Shown in pieces: positions 1 to 4,355 of a stretch of 5,772 bases of DNA. Within the stretch, counting starts at the first letter, position 1. The number at the start of each line of letters is the position of its first letter. Source of the stretch: a bacterium CG2_30_54_10. Lineage in GTDB: Bacteria > Muiribacteriota > Ozemobacteria > Ozemobacterales > Ozemobacteraceae. Below the pieces are notes generated by a model that saw only the letters and a program-made list of their open reading frames with translations, was not told the origin of the DNA and did not search any database. The DNA lies in contig MNYA01000415.1 of NCBI GenBank assembly GCA_001872985.1, positions 1 through 5,772 on the forward strand, in the 5' to 3' direction. Position numbers and translations under genes: made by a program.

Positions 1-101
1 TGTCCTGGGCGGATGACCTTGTAGTGAGATTCTCCGGTAGTCAAAGGAGCAAGCTACAAGGTGAACGCAGATCCCGGGATGAGCAGTCCGGCCTTTGGAG
101 T
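1..101 (+). other. Structured non-coding stretch upstream of first leader
   Basis: No gene is supported here. A 9-bp perfect inverted repeat pairs 16-24 (ACCTTGTAG) with 54-62, and inside it CTCC 32-35 can pair with GGAG 46-49. A 10-nt palindrome lies at 71-80. A stop codon at 22-24 could end a gene that begins left of the window, but too little is visible to say so. The reading frame open from base 3 to 275 runs through the leader and into the next gene in another frame, and I do not consider it coding. Confidence 0.4.
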
Positions 102-202
102 GGTCATGGAAAGCCTACGGTGGAGGAAGACACGTTTTTTTGTGTGGATGTCCCTGCGCGATCGTGCGCATGGCCATCCAAAATCCACCAAAGGAGGACA
201 CC
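102..202 (+). promoter_or_regulatory. Structured 5' leader A with apex GCGATCGTGC and Shine-Dalgarno site
   Basis: Three stems are visible. P1 pairs GGTGGA 119-124 with TCCACC 184-189. P2 pairs ACAC 130-133 with GTGT 142-145. P3 is a 34-nt imperfect hairpin, 146-179, with a TGCGC/GCGCA upper stem. The Shine-Dalgarno AGGAGG at 192-197 lies 5 nt before the ATG and only 2 nt after the closing strand of P1, so P1 could influence ribosome access. Leader B (2221-2321) has about the same length and the same three stems, with different but still paired bases in P2 and P3. That supports a conserved RNA structure. The ligand or binding protein, if any, is unknown. Confidence 0.65.
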
Positions 203-565
203 ATGGCCACCAAGCGAAACGTCCGTCGGTCGGGAACCGCCCAGCAGATTCGCCAGCAGTTCGAGGCGAAGCTGAGGCGGTTCAGCCGCGAAGCGCCTGA
301 AAGGCGCGAGCTCGCGCCGCTGTGGAAGGAAATCTTCGGCGGGGATGATGAAATCCTCAACGAGGGTTACGCCTTCCTGGCGGACATCGACCGCCTCGTG
401 GCTGAAATGCTGGAACAAATTCCGGCGGCTCAGCACGACGCGGCGATCGCGGCGATCCGGGAGCAAACGGCCTTCGTGGTCGCCAGTTCGCTCCTTGCGA
501 TCGTCCGGCGAGCAGCCTGGGCAGAAAGCCAGTTGCAGCATGCAACTGGCGCGGCAACGCACTGA
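203..565 (+). CDS. Small helical protein of unknown function (120 aa)
   Basis: I do not recognise this protein. The start at 203 is set by AGGAGG 5 nt upstream. The in-frame extension back to 95 would run through leader A and is rejected. The N-terminus is basic (KRNVRRSG, residues 4-11). The rest looks alpha-helical and charged, with no signal peptide. A more hydrophobic stretch near residues 90-101 (AFVVASSLLAIV) could be a buried helix rather than a membrane span. It is the first of five genes that start Met-Ala-Ser/Thr. An 11-nt gap separates its stop from a strong hairpin, then leader C and the Csx3-like gene follow in the same direction. High GC use matches its left-side neighbours and differs from the ATPase on the right. 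Coding status rests on the Shine-Dalgarno site and codon pattern. Confidence 0.7.
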   Translation: MATKRNVRRSGTAQQIRQQFEAKLRRFSREAPERRELAPLWKEIFGGDDEILNEGYAFLADIDRLVAEMLEQIPAAQHDAAIAAIREQTAFVVASSLLAIVRRAAWAESQLQHATGAATH

Positions 566-575
566 CGGGCAACGG

Positions 576-609
576 CCGGGTGCGGGGTGGCAATTTACCC
601 TGCATCCGG
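576..609 (+). other. 13-bp hairpin just after the stop of the first gene
   Basis: Bases 576-588 pair with 597-609 over 13 positions, with two G-T pairs that would be G-U wobbles in RNA, around an 8-nt loop (GGCAATTT). The wobbles favour formation in the plus-strand transcript. No T tract follows, so it is not a standard intrinsic terminator. It may protect the 3' end of the upstream message, separate two transcription units, or belong to the next leader. Confidence 0.55.
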
Positions 610-623
610 GTTTGTCGAACCAC

Positions 624-713
624 GCGGGCTGCAAGTGTGCCGCCCGCACACATCCATTCATGGGGCAAGCCATGCTCGCAGACGCGAGAGCCCCAACCCA
701 GAGGAGGTGCAAG
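624..713 (+). promoter_or_regulatory. Structured 5' leader C of the csx3-like gene
   Basis: Hairpin 624-647 pairs GCGGGC with GCCCGC, then GCA 631-633 with TGC 638-640. Its apex is GCAAGTGTGC, the 10-mer pattern seen in leaders A, B and D. A second hairpin, 661-695 (TGGGGC/GCCCCA, with inner CTCGC 675-679/GCGAG 684-688), lies between it and the Shine-Dalgarno site, and leaders A, B and D have none there. Taking out those 35 nt brings the apex-to-start distance to about 38 nt, as in the other leaders. The Shine-Dalgarno AGGAGGTG at 702-709 is almost a full anti-SD complement. Confidence 0.55.
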
Positions 714-1163
714 ATGGCTACGTTCACGGGCAAGTTCATCGAGGTTACTGGAGTGAAGATCGTCGAGACGTTGGCGGAAATGCCGACCAAGCTGGCGATC
801 GTGTTCCCGGATTGGCAGCCGGCCGGGCTGCGCACCGAGCAAGTGACAGTCGTGGAGTTCAAGTTCTGCACTGCCGACGGCAAGCTGCCTCAACCCAACG
901 TGGGCGAAGCCGCGGCCGAGTTCGCCAAGTGGGTGCGGGATGCGGTGGAGAACGGCGAGCTGGACACCACGCAGGGCGTGGTCTTCTCCGGCGTCATGAT
1001 CGGACACATCAGCTTCGCACTCGGCGAGGCCAGCCACATCTTCCCCTGGGCCGGCACATACGAGCCTCGCATCAACGGGGCATACGTTGGTCATGTCCAT
1101 GGGGCGCCGCACCAGGCAGGTGAGGTGGTCTTCCTGCCGGCACCTGAGCCGGCTAAGAGCTGA
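714..1163 (+). CDS. csx3: Csx3/Crn3-like putative CRISPR ring nuclease (149 aa)
   Basis: The C-terminal two thirds resemble the Csx3 family. They contain GVVFSG at residues 88-93, a histidine at 108, then TYEPRINGAYV at 115-125 and a terminal GEVV at 136-139. Csx3 proteins typically show GVVxSG, a conserved histidine and YDPR followed by a glycine/alanine-rich strand. Known Csx3 (Crn3) enzymes are metal-dependent ring nucleases that cleave cyclic tetra-adenylate made by type III CRISPR systems. As I recall, AfCsx3 uses His60 and Asp69. Here His108 and position 117 have the same 9-residue spacing, but the acid is Glu instead of Asp. The protein is longer than a minimal Csx3 (about 100 aa) because of an N-terminal extension. 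The start is fixed by AGGAGGTG at 702-709; the longer in-frame extension upstream lacks support. The next gene looks like the AAA partner domain. Family identity is from motif reading only; activity is inference. Confidence 0.72.
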   Translation: MATFTGKFIEVTGVKIVETLAEMPTKLAIVFPDWQPAGLRTEQVTVVEFKFCTADGKLPQPNVGEAAAEFAKWVRDAVENGELDTTQGVVFSGVMIGHISFALGEASHIFPWAGTYEPRINGAYVGHVHGAPHQAGEVVFLPAPEPAKS

Positions 1164-1183
1164 GCGGTAGATAAGCCGGGGGA

Positions 1184-1240
1184 GTGAAAACGAGCTGCGC
1201 GTCTAAAACAAACACGGCATGCTCAAGTAACAAACCCGGC
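1184..1240 (+). repeat. Intergenic repeat copy 1 between csx3-like and AAA genes
   Basis: The segment begins GTGAAAA at about 1184 and contains GCGTC, TAAAACAAA, ACGG, ATGCT and AAGTA in order. A similar segment with the same order lies after the AAA gene (1936-1991). The copy is enclosed by a 6-bp stem, GCCGGG 1175-1180 with CCCGGC 1235-1240, and GAGC 1192-1195 can pair with GCTC 1221-1224. The Shine-Dalgarno AAGGAGG of the next gene follows at 1253-1259. It lacks the GCRANNGTGC apex found in the other leaders. Confidence 0.5.
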
Positions 1241-1266
1241 AGCACTTCCATCAAGGAGGAGCCGCC

Positions 1267-1923
1267 ATGGCTACACGAAGGGACGTTCGTCCCCTGTATG
1301 AGGCTATGGTGGTCGCCGTGGGCGGCCCTCCTCATTCAGGGAAGACAGTCTTCCTCGCAGCTCTTTACCGCCACATCCTCGCACTGCGGCCGCAGAACTT
1401 CTGCTACTTGCAGCGCATGTGCCCGGACGGTGAAGGTGTATGGTCTTCGGAATCAGACCCGGAGGTTGTGAAGGAGATTAGGTGCAAGGGCAAGTTCGCG
1501 TCCACCTTCATGACCACGTACTTGCCCCAACTGCAGGGGTTGGGTTTGATGGGCAACTTCCGGTTGATTCTAGCAGACTTGGGTGGCGTTCCACCCACCC
1601 AGTCGGCTGAGAATGCCGAGATCCTTGCTAACTGTACACACCAGATTGTCTTGTGCTCCACGTTACATTCGGATCACAAGGCGTTTTGGTTGCAGGTGGC
1701 CGAGGAAGAAGGCTGTCAGACCATCGCGGTCTTTGACTCTCGTCTCGTGAAAATTGCCGGTACGGATGAGCTTGATCTTTCGGTCAGATCCGAGATTGAG
1801 CTCGGCGAAGTTCCAACCGGCGAGTTCCGCAACCTCGACCGTAAGCAAGAAGCGGTCGTGTGTTATGAAGACGAGGCTCAAAGACTAGCCGCCTGGCTGG
1901 TGGAGCGGGTAGAGAGCCGTTAA
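1267..1923 (+). CDS. P-loop NTPase resembling the AAA domain of Csx3-AAA fusions (218 aa)
   Basis: A Walker A motif is clear: GGPPHSGKT at residues 19-27 after a hydrophobic strand (MVVAV). CPDGEGVW follows at 52-59. A Walker B-like strand with acidic end, LILADLGG, is at 100-107, followed by SAENAEIL at 113-120 and HQIVLCST at 125-132. In proteins I recall as Csx3-AAA, a Csx3 domain is fused in front of a P-loop domain with GGPPHSGK, a DGEG motif and a DxGG/ENxxI segment. Here the two parts are separate genes in the same order, 103 nt apart. The Shine-Dalgarno AAGGAGG at 1253-1259 sits 7 nt before the ATG. The protein should bind ATP or GTP in the cytoplasm; its substrate is unknown. No membrane segment is seen. 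A general P-loop kinase is the alternative reading. Confidence 0.72.
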   Translation: MATRRDVRPLYEAMVVAVGGPPHSGKTVFLAALYRHILALRPQNFCYLQRMCPDGEGVWSSESDPEVVKEIRCKGKFASTFMTTYLPQLQGLGLMGNFRLILADLGGVPPTQSAENAEILANCTHQIVLCSTLHSDHKAFWLQVAEEEGCQTIAVFDSRLVKIAGTDELDLSVRSEIELGEVPTGEFRNLDRKQEAVVCYEDEAQRLAAWLVERVESR

Positions 1924-1935
1924 CTGCTCGAAAGC

Positions 1936-1991
1936 GTGAAAAAGCGTCGCGTCCTAAAACAAAAAACGGATGCTAAGTAGCGCTGAACGGG
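1936..1991 (+). repeat. Intergenic repeat copy 2 after the AAA gene
   Basis: This matches the segment at 1184-1240. It opens GTGAAAA, then has GCGTC, TAAAACAAA, ACGG, ATGCT, AAGTA and ends near a CGGGC. AGCGTC 1943-1948 can pair with GATGCT 1969-1974 (one G-U), giving a hairpin with an A-rich loop. Both copies begin within about 20 nt after a stop codon (12 nt here, 20 nt for copy 1). The role is unknown; a 3'-end processing or recombination element is possible. Confidence 0.5.
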
Positions 1992-2040
1992 CAAAAACAA
2001 AAAGGGGAGAAACCCTCTCAGGCGAGCGACTCGAAGCCGT

Positions 2041-2220
2041 ATGAGGTTCCGTTTCCGCCATGACCCCGATGGTATTGCTCCCTTCGCCCTTCGATTCGGA
2101 GGGCAGGCGGTAACAGCGTCCGAAAGGACAAAGAAATCCGCCAATTGACAAAAGGCCTTCAGGTACAAGTGGCCTCCACCCAGACACATGTCCAGGGTGG
2201 TCAAACAACTGTCCATGTAC
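2041..2220 (+). ncRNA. Candidate structured RNA region upstream of leader B
   Basis: The roughly 300 nt from 1924 to 2220 hold no convincing gene. Several hairpins can be drawn: GTTTCCGCC 2051-2059 with GGCGGTAAC 2106-2114 (one mismatch), GCCCT 2086-2090 with AGGGC 2100-2104 inside it, GTCC 2118-2121 with GGAC 2126-2129 closed by a GAAA tetraloop, GTACA 2163-2167 with TGTAC 2216-2220, and CCACCC 2176-2181 with GGGTGG 2195-2200 inside that. The GAAA tetraloop points to the plus strand. It could be an independent RNA or the 5' part of a long leader of the next gene. Confidence 0.4.
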
Positions 2221-2321
2221 GGCCATGAAGAATCCTGAGGTGGAACGAAACGCTTTATGTTTGGAAAGCCCTGCGCAAGCGTGCGCAGGGCTTTCCAGCA
2301 ACACCACTAAAAGAGGACATC
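2221..2321 (+). promoter_or_regulatory. Structured 5' leader B with perfect 15-bp hairpin
   Basis: P3 is a perfect hairpin: 15 bp (2263-2277 with 2282-2296) around the loop AGCG, apex GCAAGCGTGC. P2 pairs AAAC 2248-2251 with GTTT 2259-2262, a covarying equivalent of ACAC/GTGT in leader A. P1 pairs GGTGG 2239-2243 with CCACT 2304-2308 (last pair G-U). The Shine-Dalgarno GAGG at 2313-2316 is 5 nt before the ATG. The leader is about 101 nt, as is leader A. A translational operator for an RNA-binding protein is one explanation. Confidence 0.65.
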
Positions 2322-2661
2322 ATGGCGAGCAACTTCCAGGACGTCTTGGCCCGAGAGGCCAGACTTCCCGAGGAAATCCGGACGGTCTTCGCGACCTTCC
2401 GGAACGCGATGGCCGGCGAGCTCTTCAAGGGGCAAGCCTGGACCGAGGCGTCGCTAGCGCTTCGGCTCCAACTTGCGCCTTCTTCGCCCAAGCGGAAGGC
2501 GATCAACAGGATCACCCAGATCCTGGGGTCGCGTCAGCGAAAGGCGAGGGGGCTCACCACGTCGCTGCTCGAGGGTGCCTGGGAGTCGTACCTCGGTACG
2601 CTCCTGGGGGGACATCCTCGACATCCTCGAGGAGGCCTGGTCGGACGACCAGACGTCCTAG
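2322..2661 (+). CDS. Small helical protein with apparent frameshift (about 112 aa)
   Basis: I do not recognise the product. Translation starts at 2322, 5 nt after a Shine-Dalgarno GAGG, and reads MASNFQDVLAREARLPEEIR onward as a helical, charged protein. Around the six-G run at 2606-2611 the plausible frame changes. Removing one G gives a C-terminus with GDILDILEEAWSDDQTS and a stop at 2659-2661. Without the shift, the frame runs through two hairpins, the next leader, and on to 2978 over the start of the next gene, giving an unlikely basic sequence. The shift may be a sequencing or assembly error in the homopolymer, a real mutation, or a programmed slip; I favour error or mutation. It ends 6 nt before a hairpin, as expected for a real gene end. 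Confidence 0.6.
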
Positions 2662-2667
2662 AACGAT

Positions 2668-2692
2668 GTGAGGTCTCAGCAGACTACCTCAC
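2668..2692 (+). other. Hairpin after the stop of the frameshifted gene
   Basis: GTGAGGT 2668-2674 pairs perfectly with ACCTCAC 2686-2692 around an 11-nt loop. It begins 6 nt after the inferred stop at 2661, which supports that stop. Confidence 0.5.
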
Positions 2693-2696
2693 CGGC

Positions 2697-2731
2697 GCAA
2701 ACCCTAAGCTGAGACAGGGGTTTGCTTTCTT
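2697..2731 (+). terminator. Possible intrinsic terminator
   Basis: GCAAACCC 2697-2704 pairs perfectly with GGGTTTGC 2718-2725 over 8 bp with a 13-nt loop, and TTTCTT follows at 2726-2731. This has the form of a rho-independent terminator. It lies between the frameshifted gene and leader D, so it could end that transcript. The T tract is broken by one C, so strength is uncertain. Confidence 0.45.
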
Positions 2732-2740
2732 AAATCCGAC

Positions 2741-2797
2741 TACGGGCCGCAAACGTGCCACCCGTAAATTGGTTGCCATCGAAAGGAGAAAAAGACG
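2741..2797 (+). promoter_or_regulatory. Structured 5' leader D with apex GCAAACGTGC
   Basis: TACGGG 2741-2746 pairs with CCCGTA 2761-2766, then GCA 2749-2751 with TGC 2756-2758 around AACG. Compared over 24 nt with leader C, 18 positions are identical, and the outer pair changes from G-C to A-T, which preserves pairing. One inner pair of leader C is lost here. The Shine-Dalgarno AAAGGAG at 2782-2788 lies 9 nt before the ATG. No sigma-70 promoter is evident close by. Confidence 0.5.
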
Positions 2798-3133
2798 ATG
2801 GCCAGTCAAGAACTTCTCGCAAGGATCGCCAGCTTCAGGCGCGAAATTGAGCGCCTGGAAGCACTGGCGAAGCGGACCGACCTCGAGCCACCCGAGGGAT
2901 TTGTGGTGGCTGCGGTCGTCAACACTGACGGAGATGCCGACGACGATACAGCTTGTCGTACGTGCAACTTCGTCGTAGTGCCCGCAGAGTTTGGCACAGA
3001 AGTGACAGCCAAGTTCTGCGGCTCAACCCTCACCGTCTATAGAAAAGACTGTTGCGGTGAGGGATATGAGATGCCCAGTTACTGTGCATTCGGAACGCAT
3101 TTTCCGGAGGAGGCAGTAAAAAACTTCCGGTAG
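2798..3133 (+). CDS. Cysteine-containing small protein of unknown function (111 aa)
   Basis: The start is supported by AAAGGAG 9 nt upstream. Residues 4-26 (QELLARIASFRREIERLEAL onward) can form an amphipathic helix or short coiled coil. An acidic run, DGDADDD at 44-50, follows a hydrophobic strand. Cysteines occur at 53, 56, 74, 85, 86 and 96. The C53-x2-C56 pair together with C74 or C85/C86 could bind zinc or form disulfides; that is inference. No signal peptide is seen, so zinc binding in the cytoplasm is the more likely use. It is the last of the five genes in the GC-rich block, and the large structured non-coding region begins about 8 nt after its stop. I do not recognise the family. Confidence 0.7.
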   Translation: MASQELLARIASFRREIERLEALAKRTDLEPPEGFVVAAVVNTDGDADDDTACRTCNFVVVPAEFGTEVTAKFCGSTLTVYRKDCCGEGYEMPSYCAFGTHFPEEAVKNFR

Positions 3134-3141
3134 ATGCTTAA

Positions 3142-3868
3142 CTCACTCGGCAGTGGCGACCCGGGTGAGGTAGAAAGCTAAGGTTGACTTGGAAAACCTT
3201 GAGGGAAACCTCGAAGTATCTAGTAACGAATCCGGTTTGTCCGGACAGAGTAGTGAACGATGACAACCCAGCGGGAGGTGATAGCTCTATGGGGTAACTC
3301 CCATGGATACTAAACCAGGAAGCGCCCGGCCCGAATGCTTCCAAATAACCAAAGCAGGCTCGCTTTCGGATGTACCTGCTTTAAATGAACTGCGGATTAT
3401 AAGCGAGAGCCAAACCTCAGATGGGTGATGGGGAAAGGCTAAGCCGCAGCGGCTGGAGCACGGGACACGAGAGATTGGGGAATCCCGCCAGCTGAAAGAT
3501 GAATCAGGGCACCTTCGCTCAGTTGCGTACAAACGCTGTCATGGTGGAGACATCATGATAAAACAAGGGAAACCTTGTTTGACCGACTGAAGGAAACCAT
3601 GACTCTCCGCCAATTGGCGGACCCCGGAGGGTAAGCTCCATCTACAGCCTGCCTCAGGCCAAGGGAAAATAAACTTACCACACTGGCTCACGTGGAGCCG
3701 CTGGCGGAGAAATCCCCCAGAAATACCACGAGCAAAACCCAGGTCCCAACGGGAGCCTGGTCTGGGGTTGAAGGACTTAACCCTCCTTCTCCCTAGCGGT
3801 ACAATCACCCGCAGAGCGGGTCTGATGAGTCCATCCGTAGATTTAGGCTAGGGAGGACGAAATTGTAC
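3142..3868 (+). ncRNA. Candidate large structured RNA ending in a hammerhead ribozyme
   Basis: No plausible gene occurs here on either strand, yet hairpins are dense. Examples: 3142-3150 with 3161-3169 (9 bp, one G-U); AAGGTT 3180-3185 with AACCTT 3195-3200; GAGG/CCTC 3201-3212 closed by GAAA; TCCGG 3231-3235 with CCGGA 3241-3245; ATGGGG 3289-3294 with TCCCAT 3299-3304; a longer-range AGTATC 3215-3220 with GATACT 3306-3311 enclosing those last two; GGAAGC 3318-3323 with GCTTCC 3337-3342; AAAGCAGG 3351-3358 with CCTGCTTT 3375-3382; TCATG 3539-3543 with CATGA 3554-3558; an 8-bp GAAA-capped hairpin 3561-3580; CCAGG/CCTGG 3739-3760; and GGGTT/AACCC 3765-3783. The GAAA loops occur on the plus strand, the same strand as the ribozyme. 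Size and style recall the large ornate bacterial RNAs (GOLLD, ROOL, HEARO/omega RNA), but I cannot assign it. A 16-nt palindrome at 3606-3621 resembles a dispersed element near 4110. Confidence 0.6.
3799..3868 (+). ncRNA. Type III hammerhead ribozyme
   Basis: All core parts are present in order. Stem III pairs GTACAA 3799-3804 with TTGTAC 3863-3868. T3805 can pair with A3862 of the GAAA box (3859-3862), and C3806 takes the cleavage-site position, so cleavage is expected between 3806 and 3807. Stem I is ACCCGC 3807-3812 with GCGGGT 3816-3821 around AGA. The invariant box CTGATGA is 3822-3828. Stem II is GTCC 3829-3832 with GGAC 3855-3858, continued past an A-A mismatch by TCC 3834-3836 with GGG 3851-3853, and TAG 3838-3840 with CTA 3848-3850. 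Stems I and II are closed by loops and stem III is open, which defines type III. Stem I has a very short loop, so loop-loop contacts may be weak. Activity is inferred from the match. Confidence 0.88.
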
Positions 3869-3908
3869 GTCAGAGATAGCACATTACATATAAAAACTGA
3901 ATATGATT

Positions 3909-4012
3909 TGTCATGCTGACCCCGCATAAGCGGGGGAAGAATCCCGTAGGAATATGGTAATTCGGATGGGATCCTCACGTCGTCCCGCATTGCGGGACTC
4001 CTCAGGATGACA
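3909..4012 (+). repeat. Dispersed palindromic repeat, copy 1
   Basis: The ends form an inverted repeat: TGTCATGCTGA at the left against TCAGGATGACA at the right, 10 of 11 matching. The interior includes CCCCGC/GCGGGG at 3920-3936 and GTCCCGCATTGCGGGAC at 3982-3998. A core from about 3932 to 3974 is nearly repeated in copy 2. Elements with such ends are common between genes in many bacteria, CPR included. Confidence 0.7.
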
Positions 4013-4022
4013 CAGTGCCGTC

Positions 4023-4155
4023 TGTCATTCTAAACCGAGGGGGAAGAATCCCGTAGGAATATGGTAGTTCAGACGGGATCCTTTCCTTCGACAAAGTTTA
4101 TCCTTCTCCGCCAGCTGGCGGAGAAGGACTCAGGACAAGCTAGCTCAGGATGACA
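4023..4155 (+). repeat. Dispersed palindromic repeat, copy 2
   Basis: It opens TGTCAT and closes ATGACA. The core at about 4039-4082 matches copy 1 with few changes. The right half carries a 16-nt palindrome, TCCGCCAGCTGGCGGA, close to the one at 3606-3621 inside the structured RNA region. Confidence 0.65.
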
Positions 4156-4161
4156 CCTCTT

Positions 4162-4292
4162 GGTCATGCTGAATTCAGTTCAGCATCGGTATGGTGGTCT
4201 TGAGACGGATCCTGAAACAAGTTCAGGATGACCACCAAGACTGATCCCGAAACGATCCTGATTTTCATCAGGACTATGGTTTGGGATGACAC
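4162..4292 (+). repeat. Dispersed palindromic repeat, copy 3, plus a degenerate tail
   Basis: GGTCATGCTGA at 4162 is matched by TCAGGATGACC ending at 4233. ATCCTGAA 4209-4216 pairs with TTCAGGAT 4222-4229. A further segment to 4292 contains TCCTGAT 4256-4262 with ATCAGGA 4267-4273 and ends GGGATGACA, like a second partial unit. These hairpins could also act on transcripts arriving from the ATPase gene. From 4293 to 4355 I see only AT-rich sequence. Confidence 0.55.
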
Positions 4293-4355
4293 TTTGTGAG
4301 TCGGGTTGTTCTTTAAAATTGAATAAAGAATTAAAAAGGAATGGAGTTTTTTGAC

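Noticed and set aside
3..275. Open frame across the first leader into the first gene
   Set aside because: It overlaps leader A and the better supported gene at 203, has no Shine-Dalgarno site, and its protein looks like an out-of-frame reading.
1184..1991. Integron attC sites between the small genes
   Set aside because: Single-gene units with hairpins suggested gene cassettes, but I could not find paired RYYYAAC and GTTRRRY core boxes flanking the units, and no integrase is visible.
2041..2148. A 35-codon open frame starting ATGAGGTTC
   Set aside because: It has no ribosome binding site at a useful distance and lies inside strong hairpins, so it is not supported as a gene.
2145..2150. TTGACA as a -35 box for the 2322 gene
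   Set aside because: No -10 sequence occurs at 15-19 nt spacing; the only similar hexamer is about 13 nt away.
2612..2978. Continuation of the 2322 gene to give a 218-aa protein
   Set aside because: It passes through two hairpins, leader D and over the next gene's start, and yields a basic, low-plausibility sequence after the G run.
3142..3868. Group I or group II intron
   Set aside because: No recognisable group II domain V or GTGYG 5' end, no group I core segments and no reverse transcriptase or homing endonuclease gene were seen. A degenerate relic cannot be fully excluded.
3138..3990. Several minus-strand open frames over the structured region
   Set aside because: They lack ribosome binding sites, have atypical amino acid composition and lie opposite hairpins and the hammerhead; they are chance frames.
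3909..4292. CRISPR array from the repeated segments
   Set aside because: Repeat units differ in length, are imperfect and palindromic, and there are no uniform spacers.
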